43,616 bases of DNA from JASHVB01 sp035535035 (GCA_035535035.1 DATLQW010000207.1:1-43616); one strand, 5' to 3'. Counted from the stretch's first letter, positions 1-8,516 are shown. The notes: generated from the sequence alone by a model not told the origin. Numbers and translations are program-made.

Positions 1-257
1 GTCAGCACCGTCTTGCTGGTGAAGCCGTTGCGCTCGTTGGTCAGTTGCTCCGGCTTGTCCGCGCCAGGCCCATAGCCAAGGTGATGGCTCAGTTCCGCCT
101 TCAGCGACGCCTCGATCAGCGCCTGCTTGAATGCAAACCCCGCCGCGTTGATCGCTTGCTCCGTCATCGGGCCGGTCAGGAATTGGTCAACCAGCTCCTT
201 CGGGATCGAGGGCAGCTTCGCTACGGCGCGGTCAAGCTTCCTGGCTTTGCTCGGCAT
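1..257 (-). CDS. IS256-family transposase, N-terminal part (cut by window edge)
   Basis: The 85 visible residues look like the N-terminal region of IS256-type (mutator-like, DDE) transposases: the segment with PMTEQAINAAG, a KQALIEASLKAELSHHLGY stretch and the later NERNGF run are typical of this family. The ATG at 257 has a textbook AAGGAGG ribosome binding site 6 bases upstream, which fixes the start. The catalytic DDE residues would lie beyond position 1, so integrity cannot be judged. It is transcribed away from the LacI-type gene. The left inverted repeat of the element should fall between 258 and about 366, but I could not delimit it with only one end visible. Family assignment is from sequence pattern memory and is fairly secure. 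Confidence 0.85.
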   Translation of the reverse strand, partial: MPSKARKLDRAVAKLPSIPKELVDQFLTGPMTEQAINAAGFAFKQALIEASLKAELSHHLGYGPGADKPEQLTNERNGFTSKTVL

Positions 258-366
258 AAGACGCCTCCTTGGGGTGGGTTATGCCCCTCCGCGTCATGTG
301 TCCTCACTTCGCGGGCTGGATAACGGAACTCGAACGGCGGCTTGCCGGCTGAGTTCAGCGTTGCGG

Positions 367-1455
367 ATGGCGGATGACGCGCGGCGCCGCCCCCGCTACG
401 CTGGCGGCTTCTCGCCCCATCGGCACGGAGGCTTCCAGTTGCCCGGACCGCCGCGCGACACGCGTTCTTCGGTAAAGCTCAGCGATGTCGCGGCGGCGGC
501 CGGCGTGGCGCCGATGACCGTGTCGCGCGTGATCAATACCCCGGACCGTGTTTCGCCGCACACCGCCGCCCGCGTGCGCGCCGCGATCGACAAGCTGGGT
601 TATGTGCCGAACCTGGTCGCGAGCGGCGTGTCGTCACGCCGCTCGCGCATGGTGGCCGCCGTCGTGCCGACCATCGCGCACCCGATGTTCGCCGAGCTGG
701 TGCAGCACTTCACCGACGCGATGCGCTCCGCCGGCTATCAGGTGATGCTGTCGATCGGCGGCCATGGCGATTTTGCCGAGCTTGACCTGGTGCGCGGATT
801 GCTGGCCCGCCGGCCCGACGCCATGCTGATCACCGGCACCGACCATGCGCCTCCGCTGCGGCAGGTGCTGGTGGACTCGGGCATCCCGGTCGTGGAGATC
901 TGGGACGTCGCGCCGCAGCCGGTGGACATGCTGGTCGGGCTGGACCATCCGCGGGCCGGCGCGGCGGTCGCGGCGCTTTTCCTCGGCAAGGGCATCGACA
1001 GTTTCGCCGTGTTCGCCGCGGACGATGCGCCCGCCCGGGCGCGGCGGCGCGGCTTCATCGACGCGGTGCGGCAGGCGGGCGGCACGCTGCTGGCCGAGCT
1101 GCTCTTGCCGGCCCCGAGCACGATCACGGCGGGACGCCAGGCAATGGGCGCCCTGGCCGCCGGGCTCACCCGCCGAACCGGGCTGTTCTGCAGCTCTGAC
1201 TTGCTCGCGTTCGGCGCGATCACCGAGGCGCGGGCCCGCGGCATCGACGTGCCCGCGCGACTGTCGGTGTGCGGTTTCGGCAATTTCGAGTTGGGCGCGG
1301 CGAACGAGCCGCCATTCACGACGGTGAGCGTGGAAGGTGCCGAGATCGGCCGAACGGCCGCCGGTTTCTTGCTCCGCCGGCTGAGTGGCGCGCCGGCCCG
1401 CGATGCCGATCGCGTTCAGGTGCCGTTCCGCATCATGGAGCGCGCCTCTACCTGA
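367..1455 (+). CDS. LacI/GalR-family transcriptional regulator
   Basis: A 362-residue protein with an N-terminal helix-turn-helix (about residues 37-57, VKLSDVAAAAGVAPMTVSRV), a hinge region ending in GYVPNLVASGV, and a periplasmic-binding-protein-like effector domain to the C-terminus. Members bind palindromic operators and respond to small metabolites, often sugars or sugar acids. The first 30 residues before the HTH are low-complexity and arginine-rich; the ATG at 367 is the first plausible start clear of the IS element, but a start closer to the HTH is possible. It lies 127 bases upstream of malate synthase in the same direction, with a 31-bp palindrome between them, so control of that gene or of itself is a reasonable inference. 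Confidence 0.88.
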   Translation: MADDARRRPRYAGGFSPHRHGGFQLPGPPRDTRSSVKLSDVAAAAGVAPMTVSRVINTPDRVSPHTAARVRAAIDKLGYVPNLVASGVSSRRSRMVAAVVPTIAHPMFAELVQHFTDAMRSAGYQVMLSIGGHGDFAELDLVRGLLARRPDAMLITGTDHAPPLRQVLVDSGIPVVEIWDVAPQPVDMLVGLDHPRAGAAVAALFLGKGIDSFAVFAADDAPARARRRGFIDAVRQAGGTLLAELLLPAPSTITAGRQAMGALAAGLTRRTGLFCSSDLLAFGAITEARARGIDVPARLSVCGFGNFELGAANEPPFTTVSVEGAEIGRTAAGFLLRRLSGAPARDADRVQVPFRIMERAST

Positions 1456-1494
1456 CTTTCCCCCTCGGTCTGGCTGTCGGTTGGCACTTTTGCG

Positions 1495-1525
1495 CTGCGC
1501 CGCAACATGTTATGTTGCAGCGCAG
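1495..1525. promoter_or_regulatory. 31-bp interrupted palindrome upstream of malate synthase
   Basis: CTGCGC and GCAACAT at 1495-1508 are mirrored by ATGTTGC and GCGCAG at 1512-1525, with one mismatched pair (1501/1519) and a 3-base centre. The arms suit a dimeric regulator, and a LacI-type gene ends 40 bases upstream. The site is 58-88 bases before the malate synthase start, where operators usually lie. An mRNA hairpin is the alternative. No protein has been assigned. Confidence 0.5.
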
Positions 1526-1582
1526 CAGAGTGGCAGGATCGCTGCGATGCGGCCAAGCCCGGCGAAAGAGAAGGGGATTCCA

Positions 1583-3775
1583 ATGGATTACGTCGAGACC
1601 GGCGATCTGCTGGATTACGTCGCGGCCGGCGGGCTGCGCATCGCCCGCGCGCTGCACCATTTTGTCACGGCCGAGGCGATCCCCGGCACCGGCATCGACC
1701 CCGGCGCATTCTGGCAGGGGTTCGGCGCGCTGGTCCGCGATTGCGCGCCGCGCAACAAGGCGCTGCTGGACCGGCGCGACGCGTTGCAGCAGCAGATCGA
1801 CGATTGGCACGGCGCGCATCGCGGCAAGCCGATCGACGGCGATGACTATCGGCGGTTCCTGCGCGACATCGGTTATCTCCAGCCGGAGCCGGCGGAGTTC
1901 GCCGTCGCCACGGCGCATGTCGATGCGGAGATCGCCAGCATCGCCGGGCCGCAGCTCGTCGTGCCGGTGACCAATGCGCGCTACGCGCTGAACGCGGCGA
2001 ATGCGCGCTGGGGCAGTCTGTACGATGCGCTGTACGGCACCGACGCGATTCCGGAAGATGGCGGGGCGACGCGCGGGGGCGGCTACAACAAGGCCCGCGG
2101 CGCTCGGGTGATCGCCAAGGCACGCGCGATCCTCGACCAGGCGGCGCCGCTGGCCGCCGGCAGCCACGCGGATGCGACGTCGTATGCGTTGGATGGCGCG
2201 GCGCTGTCGGTCACGCTGAAGGACGGCACGCGGACCGGGCTGCGCAACGGGGAGAAGGACTTCGTCGGCTATCGCGGCGATGCCGCCGGCCTGACCGCCG
2301 TGCTGCTGCGGCACCACGGGCTGCAACTGGAGATCGTGATCGACCGCAGCCGCCAGATCGGCAAGCAGGATCCGGCCGGCGTTGCCGATGTGATGGTGGA
2401 AGCCGCGATCACCACCATCCAGGACCTTGAGGATTCCATCGCCGCGGTCGATGCCGAGGACAAGGTGCTGGCCTACCGCAACTGGCTGGGCCTGATGAAA
2501 GGCACGCTGGAAGACACATTCGAGAAGGGCGGGCGCACGCTGACGCGCCGGCTGCACACCGATCGCAGCTACCGCAAACCGGACGGCGGCGAGGTATGGC
2601 TGTCGGGCCGCAGCCTGATGCTGGTGCGCAATGTCGGCCACCACATGTACACCGACGCGGTGCTCGATGCCGGCGGGGGCGAAATCCCGGAGGGCTTGCT
2701 GGACGCCGCGGTGACGTCGCTGATCGCGCTGCACGATTTGAACAACACTGGTCCGTTGCGCAACTCGCGCGCCGGCTCGGTCTATATCGTCAAGCCCAAG
2801 ATGCACGGGCCAGAGGAGGTGGCGTTCACCGATTTGGTGTTTGGCCAGGTGGAAGACCTGCTGAAGCTGCCGCGGCACACCCTGAAGATGGGCATCATGG
2901 ACGAGGAGCGGCGCACGTCCGCCAACCTGAAAGCCTGCATCTTCGCGGCGAAGCATCGCGTGGCGTTCATCAACACCGGGTTCCTGGACCGCACCGGCGA
3001 TGAGATTCACACTTCGATCGAAGCCGGCCCGATGCTTCGCAAGAGCGACATGCGCCACACGCCGTGGATCAAGGCGTACGAGGACCAGAACGTCGATATC
3101 GGGCTGGCGTGCGGCTTGCGCGGCAAGGCGCAGATCGGCAAGGGCATGTGGGCGGCGCCCGATCGCATGGCCGAGATGCTCGAGCAGAAGATCGGGCATC
3201 CGCGGGCCGGGGCGAACACCGCATGGGTGCCCTCCCCCACCGCCGCGACGCTGCACGCTTTGCACTACCACGCAGTAGATGTTGCCGCGCGGCAGACCGA
3301 GCTGGCGTCGCGACCGCGCGCATCGCTGTCCGACCTGCTGACATTGCCGCTGGCCGACCGGCCGAACTGGTCGCCCGAGGACGTGCAGCAGGAGCTGGAC
3401 AACAACTGCCAGGGCATTCTCGGCTATGTGGTACGCTGGATCGACCAGGGTGTGGGGTGCTCGAAAGTGCCGGACATTCACGATGTCGGGTTGATGGAGG
3501 ATCGTGCGACGCTGCGCATCTCGTCGCAGCACATCGCCAACTGGCTGCATCACGGGGTGACGACCGGCGCGCAGGTGATGGCGACGCTGCGGCGCATGGC
3601 GGAGGTGGTGGACCGGCAGAACGCCGACGATCTGCTCTACAAACCAATGGCACCGGGGTTTGACGGCGTGGCGTTCAAGGCGGCGTGCGACCTGGTGTTC
3701 AAGGGCCATGCGCAACCGAACGGCTATACCGAGTTCATTCTGCACGCGCGGCGACGGGAAGCGAAGCGCGGGTAA
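1583..3775 (+). CDS. glcB: malate synthase G
   Basis: Condenses glyoxylate with acetyl-CoA to give malate in the cytoplasm (glyoxylate and glycolate assimilation). The 730 residues compare with 723 in E. coli GlcB and the match runs over the full length. Signature stretches are MGIMDEERRTS (residues 436-446), INTGFLDRTGDEIHTS (near 463-478, metal-binding region), GANTAWVPSPTAATLHALH, and VGLMEDRATLRISSQ, whose Asp640 corresponds to the catalytic base of the E. coli enzyme. The ATG at 1583 follows an AAGGGG ribosome binding site. It stands alone after a LacI-type regulator, with a palindrome in its upstream region. No isocitrate lyase or glycolate oxidase gene is next to it, so the glyoxylate source is not shown here. 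Confidence 0.97.
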   Translation: MDYVETGDLLDYVAAGGLRIARALHHFVTAEAIPGTGIDPGAFWQGFGALVRDCAPRNKALLDRRDALQQQIDDWHGAHRGKPIDGDDYRRFLRDIGYLQPEPAEFAVATAHVDAEIASIAGPQLVVPVTNARYALNAANARWGSLYDALYGTDAIPEDGGATRGGGYNKARGARVIAKARAILDQAAPLAAGSHADATSYALDGAALSVTLKDGTRTGLRNGEKDFVGYRGDAAGLTAVLLRHHGLQLEIVIDRSRQIGKQDPAGVADVMVEAAITTIQDLEDSIAAVDAEDKVLAYRNWLGLMKGTLEDTFEKGGRTLTRRLHTDRSYRKPDGGEVWLSGRSLMLVRNVGHHMYTDAVLDAGGGEIPEGLLDAAVTSLIALHDLNNTGPLRNSRAGSVYIVKPKMHGPEEVAFTDLVFGQVEDLLKLPRHTLKMGIMDEERRTSANLKACIFAAKHRVAFINTGFLDRTGDEIHTSIEAGPMLRKSDMRHTPWIKAYEDQNVDIGLACGLRGKAQIGKGMWAAPDRMAEMLEQKIGHPRAGANTAWVPSPTAATLHALHYHAVDVAARQTELASRPRASLSDLLTLPLADRPNWSPEDVQQELDNNCQGILGYVVRWIDQGVGCSKVPDIHDVGLMEDRATLRISSQHIANWLHHGVTTGAQVMATLRRMAEVVDRQNADDLLYKPMAPGFDGVAFKAACDLVFKGHAQPNGYTEFILHARRREAKRG

Positions 3776-3779
3776 GCAT

Positions 3780-3798
3780 CCCCCGGAAGAGCCGGGGG
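3780..3798. terminator. GC hairpin after malate synthase
   Basis: CCCCCGG (3780-3786) and CCGGGGG (3792-3798) form a perfect 7-bp stem with a 5-base loop, 5 bases after the glcB stop. No T-run follows, so it may be a weak terminator or an mRNA 3' stabilising structure. It also lies beyond the end of the convergent lipoprotein operon. Confidence 0.4.
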
Positions 3799-3909
3799 AA
3801 CCGCCGATATGTCAGGTAATCTGTTTGGCTTTGCGTTCCTGTCGCAAGGCCGGGCGGGCGACCGATGCAACCGCCTTGGGGCGATTTCGCACGGATCGTG
3901 CGGTGCCCC

Positions 3910-4521
3910 CTACCGCGCGGCGGTCCCTGTGCCGCGCAGCAACCGATCCACGTCCGCGGTGCGCACAAGCTGGAAATCATCGGCGGCAAGGATGCGTGCG
4001 TTGACCGCCTCGATAATCTTCAGGCTGACGAACACCGTTCCGCTGGCGACGGCGTAAGTTCCGGTCACGACCTCGGCTGCGGCGGGCGGCGGATAGACGT
4101 CGCGCACTGCCCGGCTCAGCGTCATTTCGCCCTGTGTGCGATCCAGTTCGACGGCGCGCCGGAGGCGCATGTCCATCACCGGAAGCCCGCGCTGCACGAG
4201 ACGGCTGCGTATCAGATCGGCGATGATGTTGCCGAATGGCGTCGAGTGGTTGACGTCCCGGATGTCGGAGATTGAGCCAACCACCGCCGGACTCGCCGCG
4301 GCGACCAGCGTCGGATCGCCCGCCAGCATCTGATCGACGGCGGCATAGGTGCGCTGGGCGAGATGGCTGGGCGCCTGGTGGGCTTCTTCCGCCTGGATTT
4401 CCTGATCGAGGACCAGGTCGGACGTGCAGCCGGCCAGTAAGCCGACAGCCATCGCCGCGAGCAAGGCTCGGACCGCATGTTGCATGCGGCGGCGATCGTT
4501 GCGAGTCGCCGAGCGGGTCAT
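3910..4521 (-). CDS. FlgO-like outer-membrane lipoprotein
   Basis: A 203-residue predicted lipoprotein: a basic N-terminus, a hydrophobic stretch, and the lipobox LLAGC with the lipidated cysteine at residue 32 (20 if the internal ATG is used). The rest resembles the FlgO domain of proteobacterial lipoproteins (dropped motif: STPFGNIIADLIRSRLVQRG, then a VVTGTYAVASGTVFVSLKI strand pair and a final domain of mixed alpha/beta type). In Vibrio, FlgO supports the outer-membrane part of the flagellum, but no flagellar gene is near, so the role here may be general envelope work. The start ATG overlaps the stop of the upstream lipoprotein gene by 4 bases (ATGA), implying translational coupling. Confidence 0.7.
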   Translation of the reverse strand: MTRSATRNDRRRMQHAVRALLAAMAVGLLAGCTSDLVLDQEIQAEEAHQAPSHLAQRTYAAVDQMLAGDPTLVAAASPAVVGSISDIRDVNHSTPFGNIIADLIRSRLVQRGLPVMDMRLRRAVELDRTQGEMTLSRAVRDVYPPPAAAEVVTGTYAVASGTVFVSLKIIEAVNARILAADDFQLVRTADVDRLLRGTGTAAR

Positions 4522-5225
4522 GGCACGTAACGAAGCTGCACGAGCGGCGGGCCAGCCGGAGGAACGCTGCCGGTATAGAGCGAGACGTCGGCATCGGCGA
4601 TATACATCGGATAGCGCACGGCAAACACGATCCGATTGCCCTCGGCGATCGAGGCGCCCCAGGCGATTTCCGTGTTGGTGTCGGGCGTCATGGTTCGCAA
4701 CAGGTCGGCGAGGATGCCGGCACCAGCCAGCACGCCGAAGCCGGCTGCCGGGGTCAAGGGTGCCTCGTTGGCCATCACCACCGCCCCGCCGCTGGCAAAT
4801 CCGGCGGCGGTGAACGTCCCGTCGGGCAGCCGGTCGCGTGGCGGCCATTGCACAACGTCCACGTCGAGGTCGATTTCCGCGGCGCCCACCGGCGACTGCA
4901 CCACCGCACCACCATGCCGCAGGATTTCGGCTTCCAGCGACTGCGCCACTTCATACAGGAACTGGGAGCGGGGCGTGACGATTTTGACGTAGAACGGCGT
5001 GCGCCAGCCTGACGCGGCGGCTGGGTTGGGACTGGCCGGATCAGGCAACAGGCCGTCATACATCATGTCGAGGGCGATCTGTTGCGCCACGGCCTGCCAG
5101 TCGCGCAACGCGTCGGCACTCTGCTGGAATGCTGGCGGCTTCAGCGCCACGGCCGGCCGCGTGCATCCGCCAAGCAAACCGGCGACTGCCAGAGACAGCA
5201 GCAAGGCCACAGGTTTTGCAGTCAT
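4518..5225 (-). CDS. predicted lipoprotein of unknown function, coupled to FlgO-like gene
   Basis: A 235-residue protein with a short N-terminus, hydrophobic core and lipobox LLGGC (Cys21). The mature part contains a long amphipathic region (DALRDWQAVAQQIALDMM) and a globular segment that appears to carry a glycine-rich stretch (AAGFGVLAGAGILADLLR). I do not recognise the family. It is the first gene of a two-gene operon with the FlgO-like lipoprotein, the two overlapping by ATGA, so the products probably work in the same envelope assembly. The ATG at 5225 is preferred because it puts the signal peptide at the N-terminus; an upstream in-frame start would add 15 residues before it. Confidence 0.75.
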   Translation of the reverse strand: MTAKPVALLLSLAVAGLLGGCTRPAVALKPPAFQQSADALRDWQAVAQQIALDMMYDGLLPDPASPNPAAASGWRTPFYVKIVTPRSQFLYEVAQSLEAEILRHGGAVVQSPVGAAEIDLDVDVVQWPPRDRLPDGTFTAAGFASGGAVVMANEAPLTPAAGFGVLAGAGILADLLRTMTPDTNTEIAWGASIAEGNRIVFAVRYPMYIADADVSLYTGSVPPAGPPLVQLRYVP

Positions 5226-5397
5226 TTTTTGCCGATCTCTGACGGTTCGATTCCTGAAGGACAAACCCACTGGACAGCGAGCCAGAAAGCGCCGGTTCGG
5301 TTACGTGGCCGTTTCACTTCGCTCGCCACGGACCGGGGCATTGGGAAACGGGCTGCTGTTGGACGGTCGGTGTCTTGTCAGTTGTGCAGTGCCGGTC

Positions 5398-5421
5398 AAG
5401 TTCGGCCCGAAGACCGAACTT
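5398..5421. repeat. inverted repeat in divergent regulatory region
   Basis: AAGTTCGG (5398-5405) and CCGAACTT (5414-5421) are perfect mirror arms around an 8-base centre. The position between two divergent operons fits a regulator binding site, but no T-run or known consensus supports a particular function. Confidence 0.5.
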
Positions 5422-5611
5422 AGCGCGCGCACGCCGACGATGTCAAACAGCAGCGGCAATCCGGTTCGGGGAAGCCGACGGCAACGCCACACAGACCGAA
5501 ATCGCGTGCGCGCGATACGCAGGGGCGCAGCGGTTTCCGGGCGTCTCCTTGCCGACGCGCTACAGGCTTTGCATGCGTCCCGACCGGGACGCTGCTCCGC
5601 TGCCCGGCCGT

Positions 5612-5640
5612 CTGGCGCCGCGAGCAGGGCACGCTATACT
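5612..5640 (+). promoter_or_regulatory. candidate sigma-70 promoter of the dioxygenase cluster
   Basis: A good -10 element TATACT at 5635-5640 stands 32 bases before the GTG start of the first dioxygenase. The only -35 candidate at 17-base spacing is the poor CTGGCG at 5612-5617, so an activator may be needed. Confidence 0.4.
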
Positions 5641-5671
5641 CGCCGGTATCGGATCAAGGAGGAAGCCGCCC

Positions 5672-6577
5672 GTGAGCATCAGCATTCGTCCGCTGCACCG
5701 GCATTTCGCCGGCGCGGTGACCGGCCTGGACATCACCCAGACGCTGTCGCGCGACGCGGTCGCCGCGATCGAGGCGGGCATGGACCGCTATGCCGTACTG
5801 GCGTTTCCCGACCAGCCCCTGACCGACGAGCAGCAATGCGCGTTCAGCCGGAATTTCGGCGAGCTGGAGGTGACGCTGATCGGGCAGTTGAGCAAGCCGG
5901 AGGAACGGCGGCTCGGCGACCGGCTGGAACTCGGCGACATCTCCAATCTTGACGCGAGGAATCGGTTGCGCGCGCGGGATGACGAGAAGCGGATGTATGC
6001 GCTGGCCAACCGGCTGTGGCACTCGGACGCGTCGTTCCGCGCGCACGGCGCCGGCTATACGCTGCTGCACTCGCGTATCGTGCCGAGCAAGGGCGGCAAC
6101 ACGGAATTCGCCGACATGCGCGCGGCGTACGATGCCCTGGACGATGCGATGAAGACGGAGGTCGAAGACCTGATCTGCGAACACTCGATCGTGTTTTCGC
6201 GAGAGCAGATCGGGTTCGCGGTGCGGGAGGACGGGAATGCGGACAAACTGCGGCCGGTGCGGCACCGGCTGGTGGTGACGCACCCGGTGACGGAGCGAAA
6301 GTCGCTGTATCTGGCGTCGCATATCGGCGGCATCGTCGGCTGGCCGGTGCCGGAGGCGCGGGCCTTCATCCGCGACCTGATGGAACACGCGACCCAACCG
6401 GAGTTCGTCTATACGCACAAGTGGCAGGTGAACGAGCTGGTGATGTGGGACAACCGGACGGTCATGCATCGCGCTCGCCGCTTCGACGACCTGCGCGAGG
6501 TGCGCGACCTGCGCCGCACCTCGATCAAGGGGACCGGCGTGACGGCGGCGCCGGCGGTGTTGCAGGCGGCGGAGTGA
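5672..6577 (+). CDS. TfdA-like Fe(II)/2-oxoglutarate-dependent dioxygenase (copy 1 of 3)
   Basis: A 301-residue member of the TauD/TfdA family, whose enzymes hydroxylate a carbon next to a heteroatom while decarboxylating 2-oxoglutarate. The iron ligands are all present: His117 and Asp119 in LWHSDASF, and His266 in MWDNRTVMHRARRF; the 2-oxoglutarate-binding arginine lies in the following RDLRRTS. Size and spacing match TfdA (2,4-dichlorophenoxyacetate dioxygenase) better than TauD. The GTG start has an AAGGAGG site 9 bases upstream. It heads three tandem paralogues and differs most from the others around residues 68-85 and near the C-terminus. The substrate is unknown; aryloxy or other organic acids are plausible. 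Confidence 0.9.
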   Translation: MSISIRPLHRHFAGAVTGLDITQTLSRDAVAAIEAGMDRYAVLAFPDQPLTDEQQCAFSRNFGELEVTLIGQLSKPEERRLGDRLELGDISNLDARNRLRARDDEKRMYALANRLWHSDASFRAHGAGYTLLHSRIVPSKGGNTEFADMRAAYDALDDAMKTEVEDLICEHSIVFSREQIGFAVREDGNADKLRPVRHRLVVTHPVTERKSLYLASHIGGIVGWPVPEARAFIRDLMEHATQPEFVYTHKWQVNELVMWDNRTVMHRARRFDDLREVRDLRRTSIKGTGVTAAPAVLQAAE

Positions 6578-6608
6578 AGGACGCGAGGTAATGGGTTAGA
6601 CCGGACTT

Positions 6609-6674
6609 TCCCTCCGCTTGCGGGAGGGGTTCGTGCCGCATGTGCCGACCCCTCCCACCTCCCGCAAGGGGAGA
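6609..6674. repeat. imperfect intergenic inverted repeat
   Basis: CTTGCGGGAGGGG near 6617-6629 is mirrored by CCCCTCCC and CTCCCGCAAG (6649-6671). Short stems of the same CTCCC/GGGAG flavour also occur near 24945, 32205 and 40121, so this looks like a dispersed intergenic repeat. It also creates an SD-like purine run before an upstream ATG at 6683. Confidence 0.5.
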
Positions 6675-6724
6675 GAGAGGCTATGTCAACCGTTGGACTG
6701 CACTGCCGGCAGGATCAATCAGCG

Positions 6725-7618
6725 ATGCCGATCAGCATAACGCCCCTGCACCGGGTCTTCGCCGGCGAGGTTTCCGGGACCGACACGACGCGCCCGTTGT
6801 TGCGCGACGCGGTGGCGGCGATCGAAGCCGGCATGGACCGCTACGCGGTGCTGGTGTTCCGCGACCAGCGGCTGACCGACGAGCAGCAGCTCGCGTTCAG
6901 CCGCAATTTCGGTGCGCTGGAAGAAACCCGCGGCACCGGCATTTCCACGCCGGGCGAGCAACGCCTGCACCCCGCCTTCGCCGATGTGTCCAATCTCGAC
7001 AAGGACAACAAGCTGCTGGAACGCGACAGCCGGCGACGGCTGTACAGCCTCGGCAACATGTTGTGGCACTCCGACAGCTCGTTCAAGGCGATCCCGGCCA
7101 AGTACTCGATCCTGTCCGGCCGGATCGTCACGAGCGCAGGCGGCGACACGCAGTTTGCCGACATGCGCGCCGCCCATGCCGCGCTCGACGACGCCACGAA
7201 ATCCGAAATCGACGATCTGGTCTGCGAGCATTCGCTGATCCATTCGCGTGCGATGCTCGGCTTCACCGACCTTACGCCGGAGGATCGCGCGACGATGCGC
7301 CCGGTGCGGCAGCGGCTGGTGCGCAGGCATCCGGCGACGGGGGGGAAATCGCTGTACCTCGCCTCGCATATCGGCGCGATCATCGGCTGGCCGGTGCCGG
7401 AGGCGCTCGCCTTCATCCGCGACCTGACCGAGCATGCGACACAGCGGCAATTCGTTTACGCACACAAATGGCGGCCGCATGACCTGGTGATGTGGGACAA
7501 CCGCGTCACCATGCATCGCGTCCGCCGCTACGACAACGCGCTGCCGCGCGACATGCGCCGCACCACCGTCGCGGGCACGGAGATGACGGTGGCCCAGGCG
7601 GGCCTCGCAGCGGAATGA
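6725..7618 (+). CDS. TfdA-like Fe(II)/2-oxoglutarate-dependent dioxygenase (copy 2 of 3)
   Basis: A 297-residue paralogue of the neighbouring dioxygenases with intact iron ligands His115 and Asp117 (MLWHSDSSF) and His264 (DNRVTMHRVRR), and the RDMRRTT arginine for 2-oxoglutarate. The start at 6725 is chosen by alignment with both paralogues, which begin M-x-I-S-I; an in-frame ATG at 6683 has a purine-rich upstream but that purine run belongs to an intergenic repeat and the extra 14 residues have no counterpart. It is 148 bases after copy 1 and 19 bases before copy 3, so copies 2 and 3 are surely co-transcribed. Copies 2 and 3 share the AKYS-LSGRIV stretch that copy 1 lacks, suggesting they are the more recent pair. 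Confidence 0.9.
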   Translation: MPISITPLHRVFAGEVSGTDTTRPLLRDAVAAIEAGMDRYAVLVFRDQRLTDEQQLAFSRNFGALEETRGTGISTPGEQRLHPAFADVSNLDKDNKLLERDSRRRLYSLGNMLWHSDSSFKAIPAKYSILSGRIVTSAGGDTQFADMRAAHAALDDATKSEIDDLVCEHSLIHSRAMLGFTDLTPEDRATMRPVRQRLVRRHPATGGKSLYLASHIGAIIGWPVPEALAFIRDLTEHATQRQFVYAHKWRPHDLVMWDNRVTMHRVRRYDNALPRDMRRTTVAGTEMTVAQAGLAAE

Positions 7619-7637
7619 CGCATCGGAGAAATCAGCC

Positions 7638-8516
7638 GTGACCATCAGCATCCGTCCGATCCAATCCAGGTTCGCCGGCGAAGTGTCCGGGATCGACGTC
7701 ACCCGGCCGCTCGATGCCGCTGACGTCGCGGCGATCGAGGCCGGCACGGACCGTTACGCGGTGCTGGTGTTCCACGACCAGCCGCTCAGCGACGACCAGC
7801 AGCGCGCGTTCACCCGCAATTTCGGCACGCTGGAACAGGCGCCGGGCGGGCACGTCGCGAAGCCGCACGAGCGGCGGCTGCCGCCCGACATGCAGGACGC
7901 TTCGAATCTCGACAAAGAGCAGCGGGTGTTCGCGCGCGACGACCGGCGGCGCATGTTCAATCTTGGCAACCGGCTGTGGCACTCGGACAGCTCGTTTCGG
8001 GCGGTGCCGGCGAAATACTCGCTGCTGTCCGGACGCATCGTGGTGGACAAAGGCGGGCATACGGAATTCGCCGATATGCGCGGCGCCTACGATGCGCTGG
8101 ATGACGCGACCAAGGCGGAGGTCGAAGACCTGGTGTGCGAACACTCGCTGCTGTTCTCGCGCGGATTGCTGGGGTTCGACGTCGCGGACGACGAACGGGC
8201 GATGTTCCGTCCGGTGCGCCAGCGGCTGGTGCGCACGCATCCGGCGACGGGGGAAAAGTCGCTGTTCCTGTCGGCGCATGCCGGCAGCATCGTCGGCTGG
8301 CCGGTGCCGGAGGCGCGCGGGTTCCTGCGCGACCTGACAGAGCATGCGACGCAGCCGGGTTTCGTCTATTCGCACAAGTGGCGGCAGTACGACCTGGTGA
8401 TCTGGGACAACCGCCAGACCATGCACCGGGTAACGCGCTTCAACGAGAACCTGGTGCGCGACATGCGCCGCACCACGGTGGCCGGCGACGCGATGACGGT
8501 AGCGCAGGCGGCCTGA
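7638..8516 (+). CDS. TfdA-like Fe(II)/2-oxoglutarate-dependent dioxygenase (copy 3 of 3)
   Basis: A 292-residue paralogue with the full iron site (His115, Asp117 in RLWHSDSSF; His264 in DNRQTMHRVTRF) and the RDMRRTT 2-oxoglutarate arginine. The GTG start follows GGAGAAA at a spacing of 7. The protein ends 27 bases before the convergent MFS gene. The variable loop at residues 68-88 differs from both paralogues (GGHVAKPHERRLPPDM), which is where substrate preference could diverge. All three copies keep complete active sites, which argues for selection on three activities rather than decay of redundant duplicates. The substrate is not deducible. Confidence 0.9.
   Translation: MTISIRPIQSRFAGEVSGIDVTRPLDAADVAAIEAGTDRYAVLVFHDQPLSDDQQRAFTRNFGTLEQAPGGHVAKPHERRLPPDMQDASNLDKEQRVFARDDRRRMFNLGNRLWHSDSSFRAVPAKYSLLSGRIVVDKGGHTEFADMRGAYDALDDATKAEVEDLVCEHSLLFSRGLLGFDVADDERAMFRPVRQRLVRTHPATGEKSLFLSAHAGSIVGWPVPEARGFLRDLTEHATQPGFVYSHKWRQYDLVIWDNRQTMHRVTRFNENLVRDMRRTTVAGDAMTVAQAA

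Larger units (their letters stand above)
5226..5671. other. divergent intergenic region between lipoprotein operon and dioxygenase cluster
   Basis: I see no convincing gene in these 446 bases. They hold an 8-bp-arm inverted repeat at 5398-5421 and a candidate promoter for the dioxygenases at 5612-5640. The divergent arrangement makes it a likely regulatory region for both sides. Confidence 0.6.

Noticed and set aside
6683..6724. Upstream ATG at 6683 as start of dioxygenase copy 2
   Set aside because: Its purine-rich upstream sequence belongs to an intergenic repeat, and the added 14 residues have no counterpart in copies 1 and 3.
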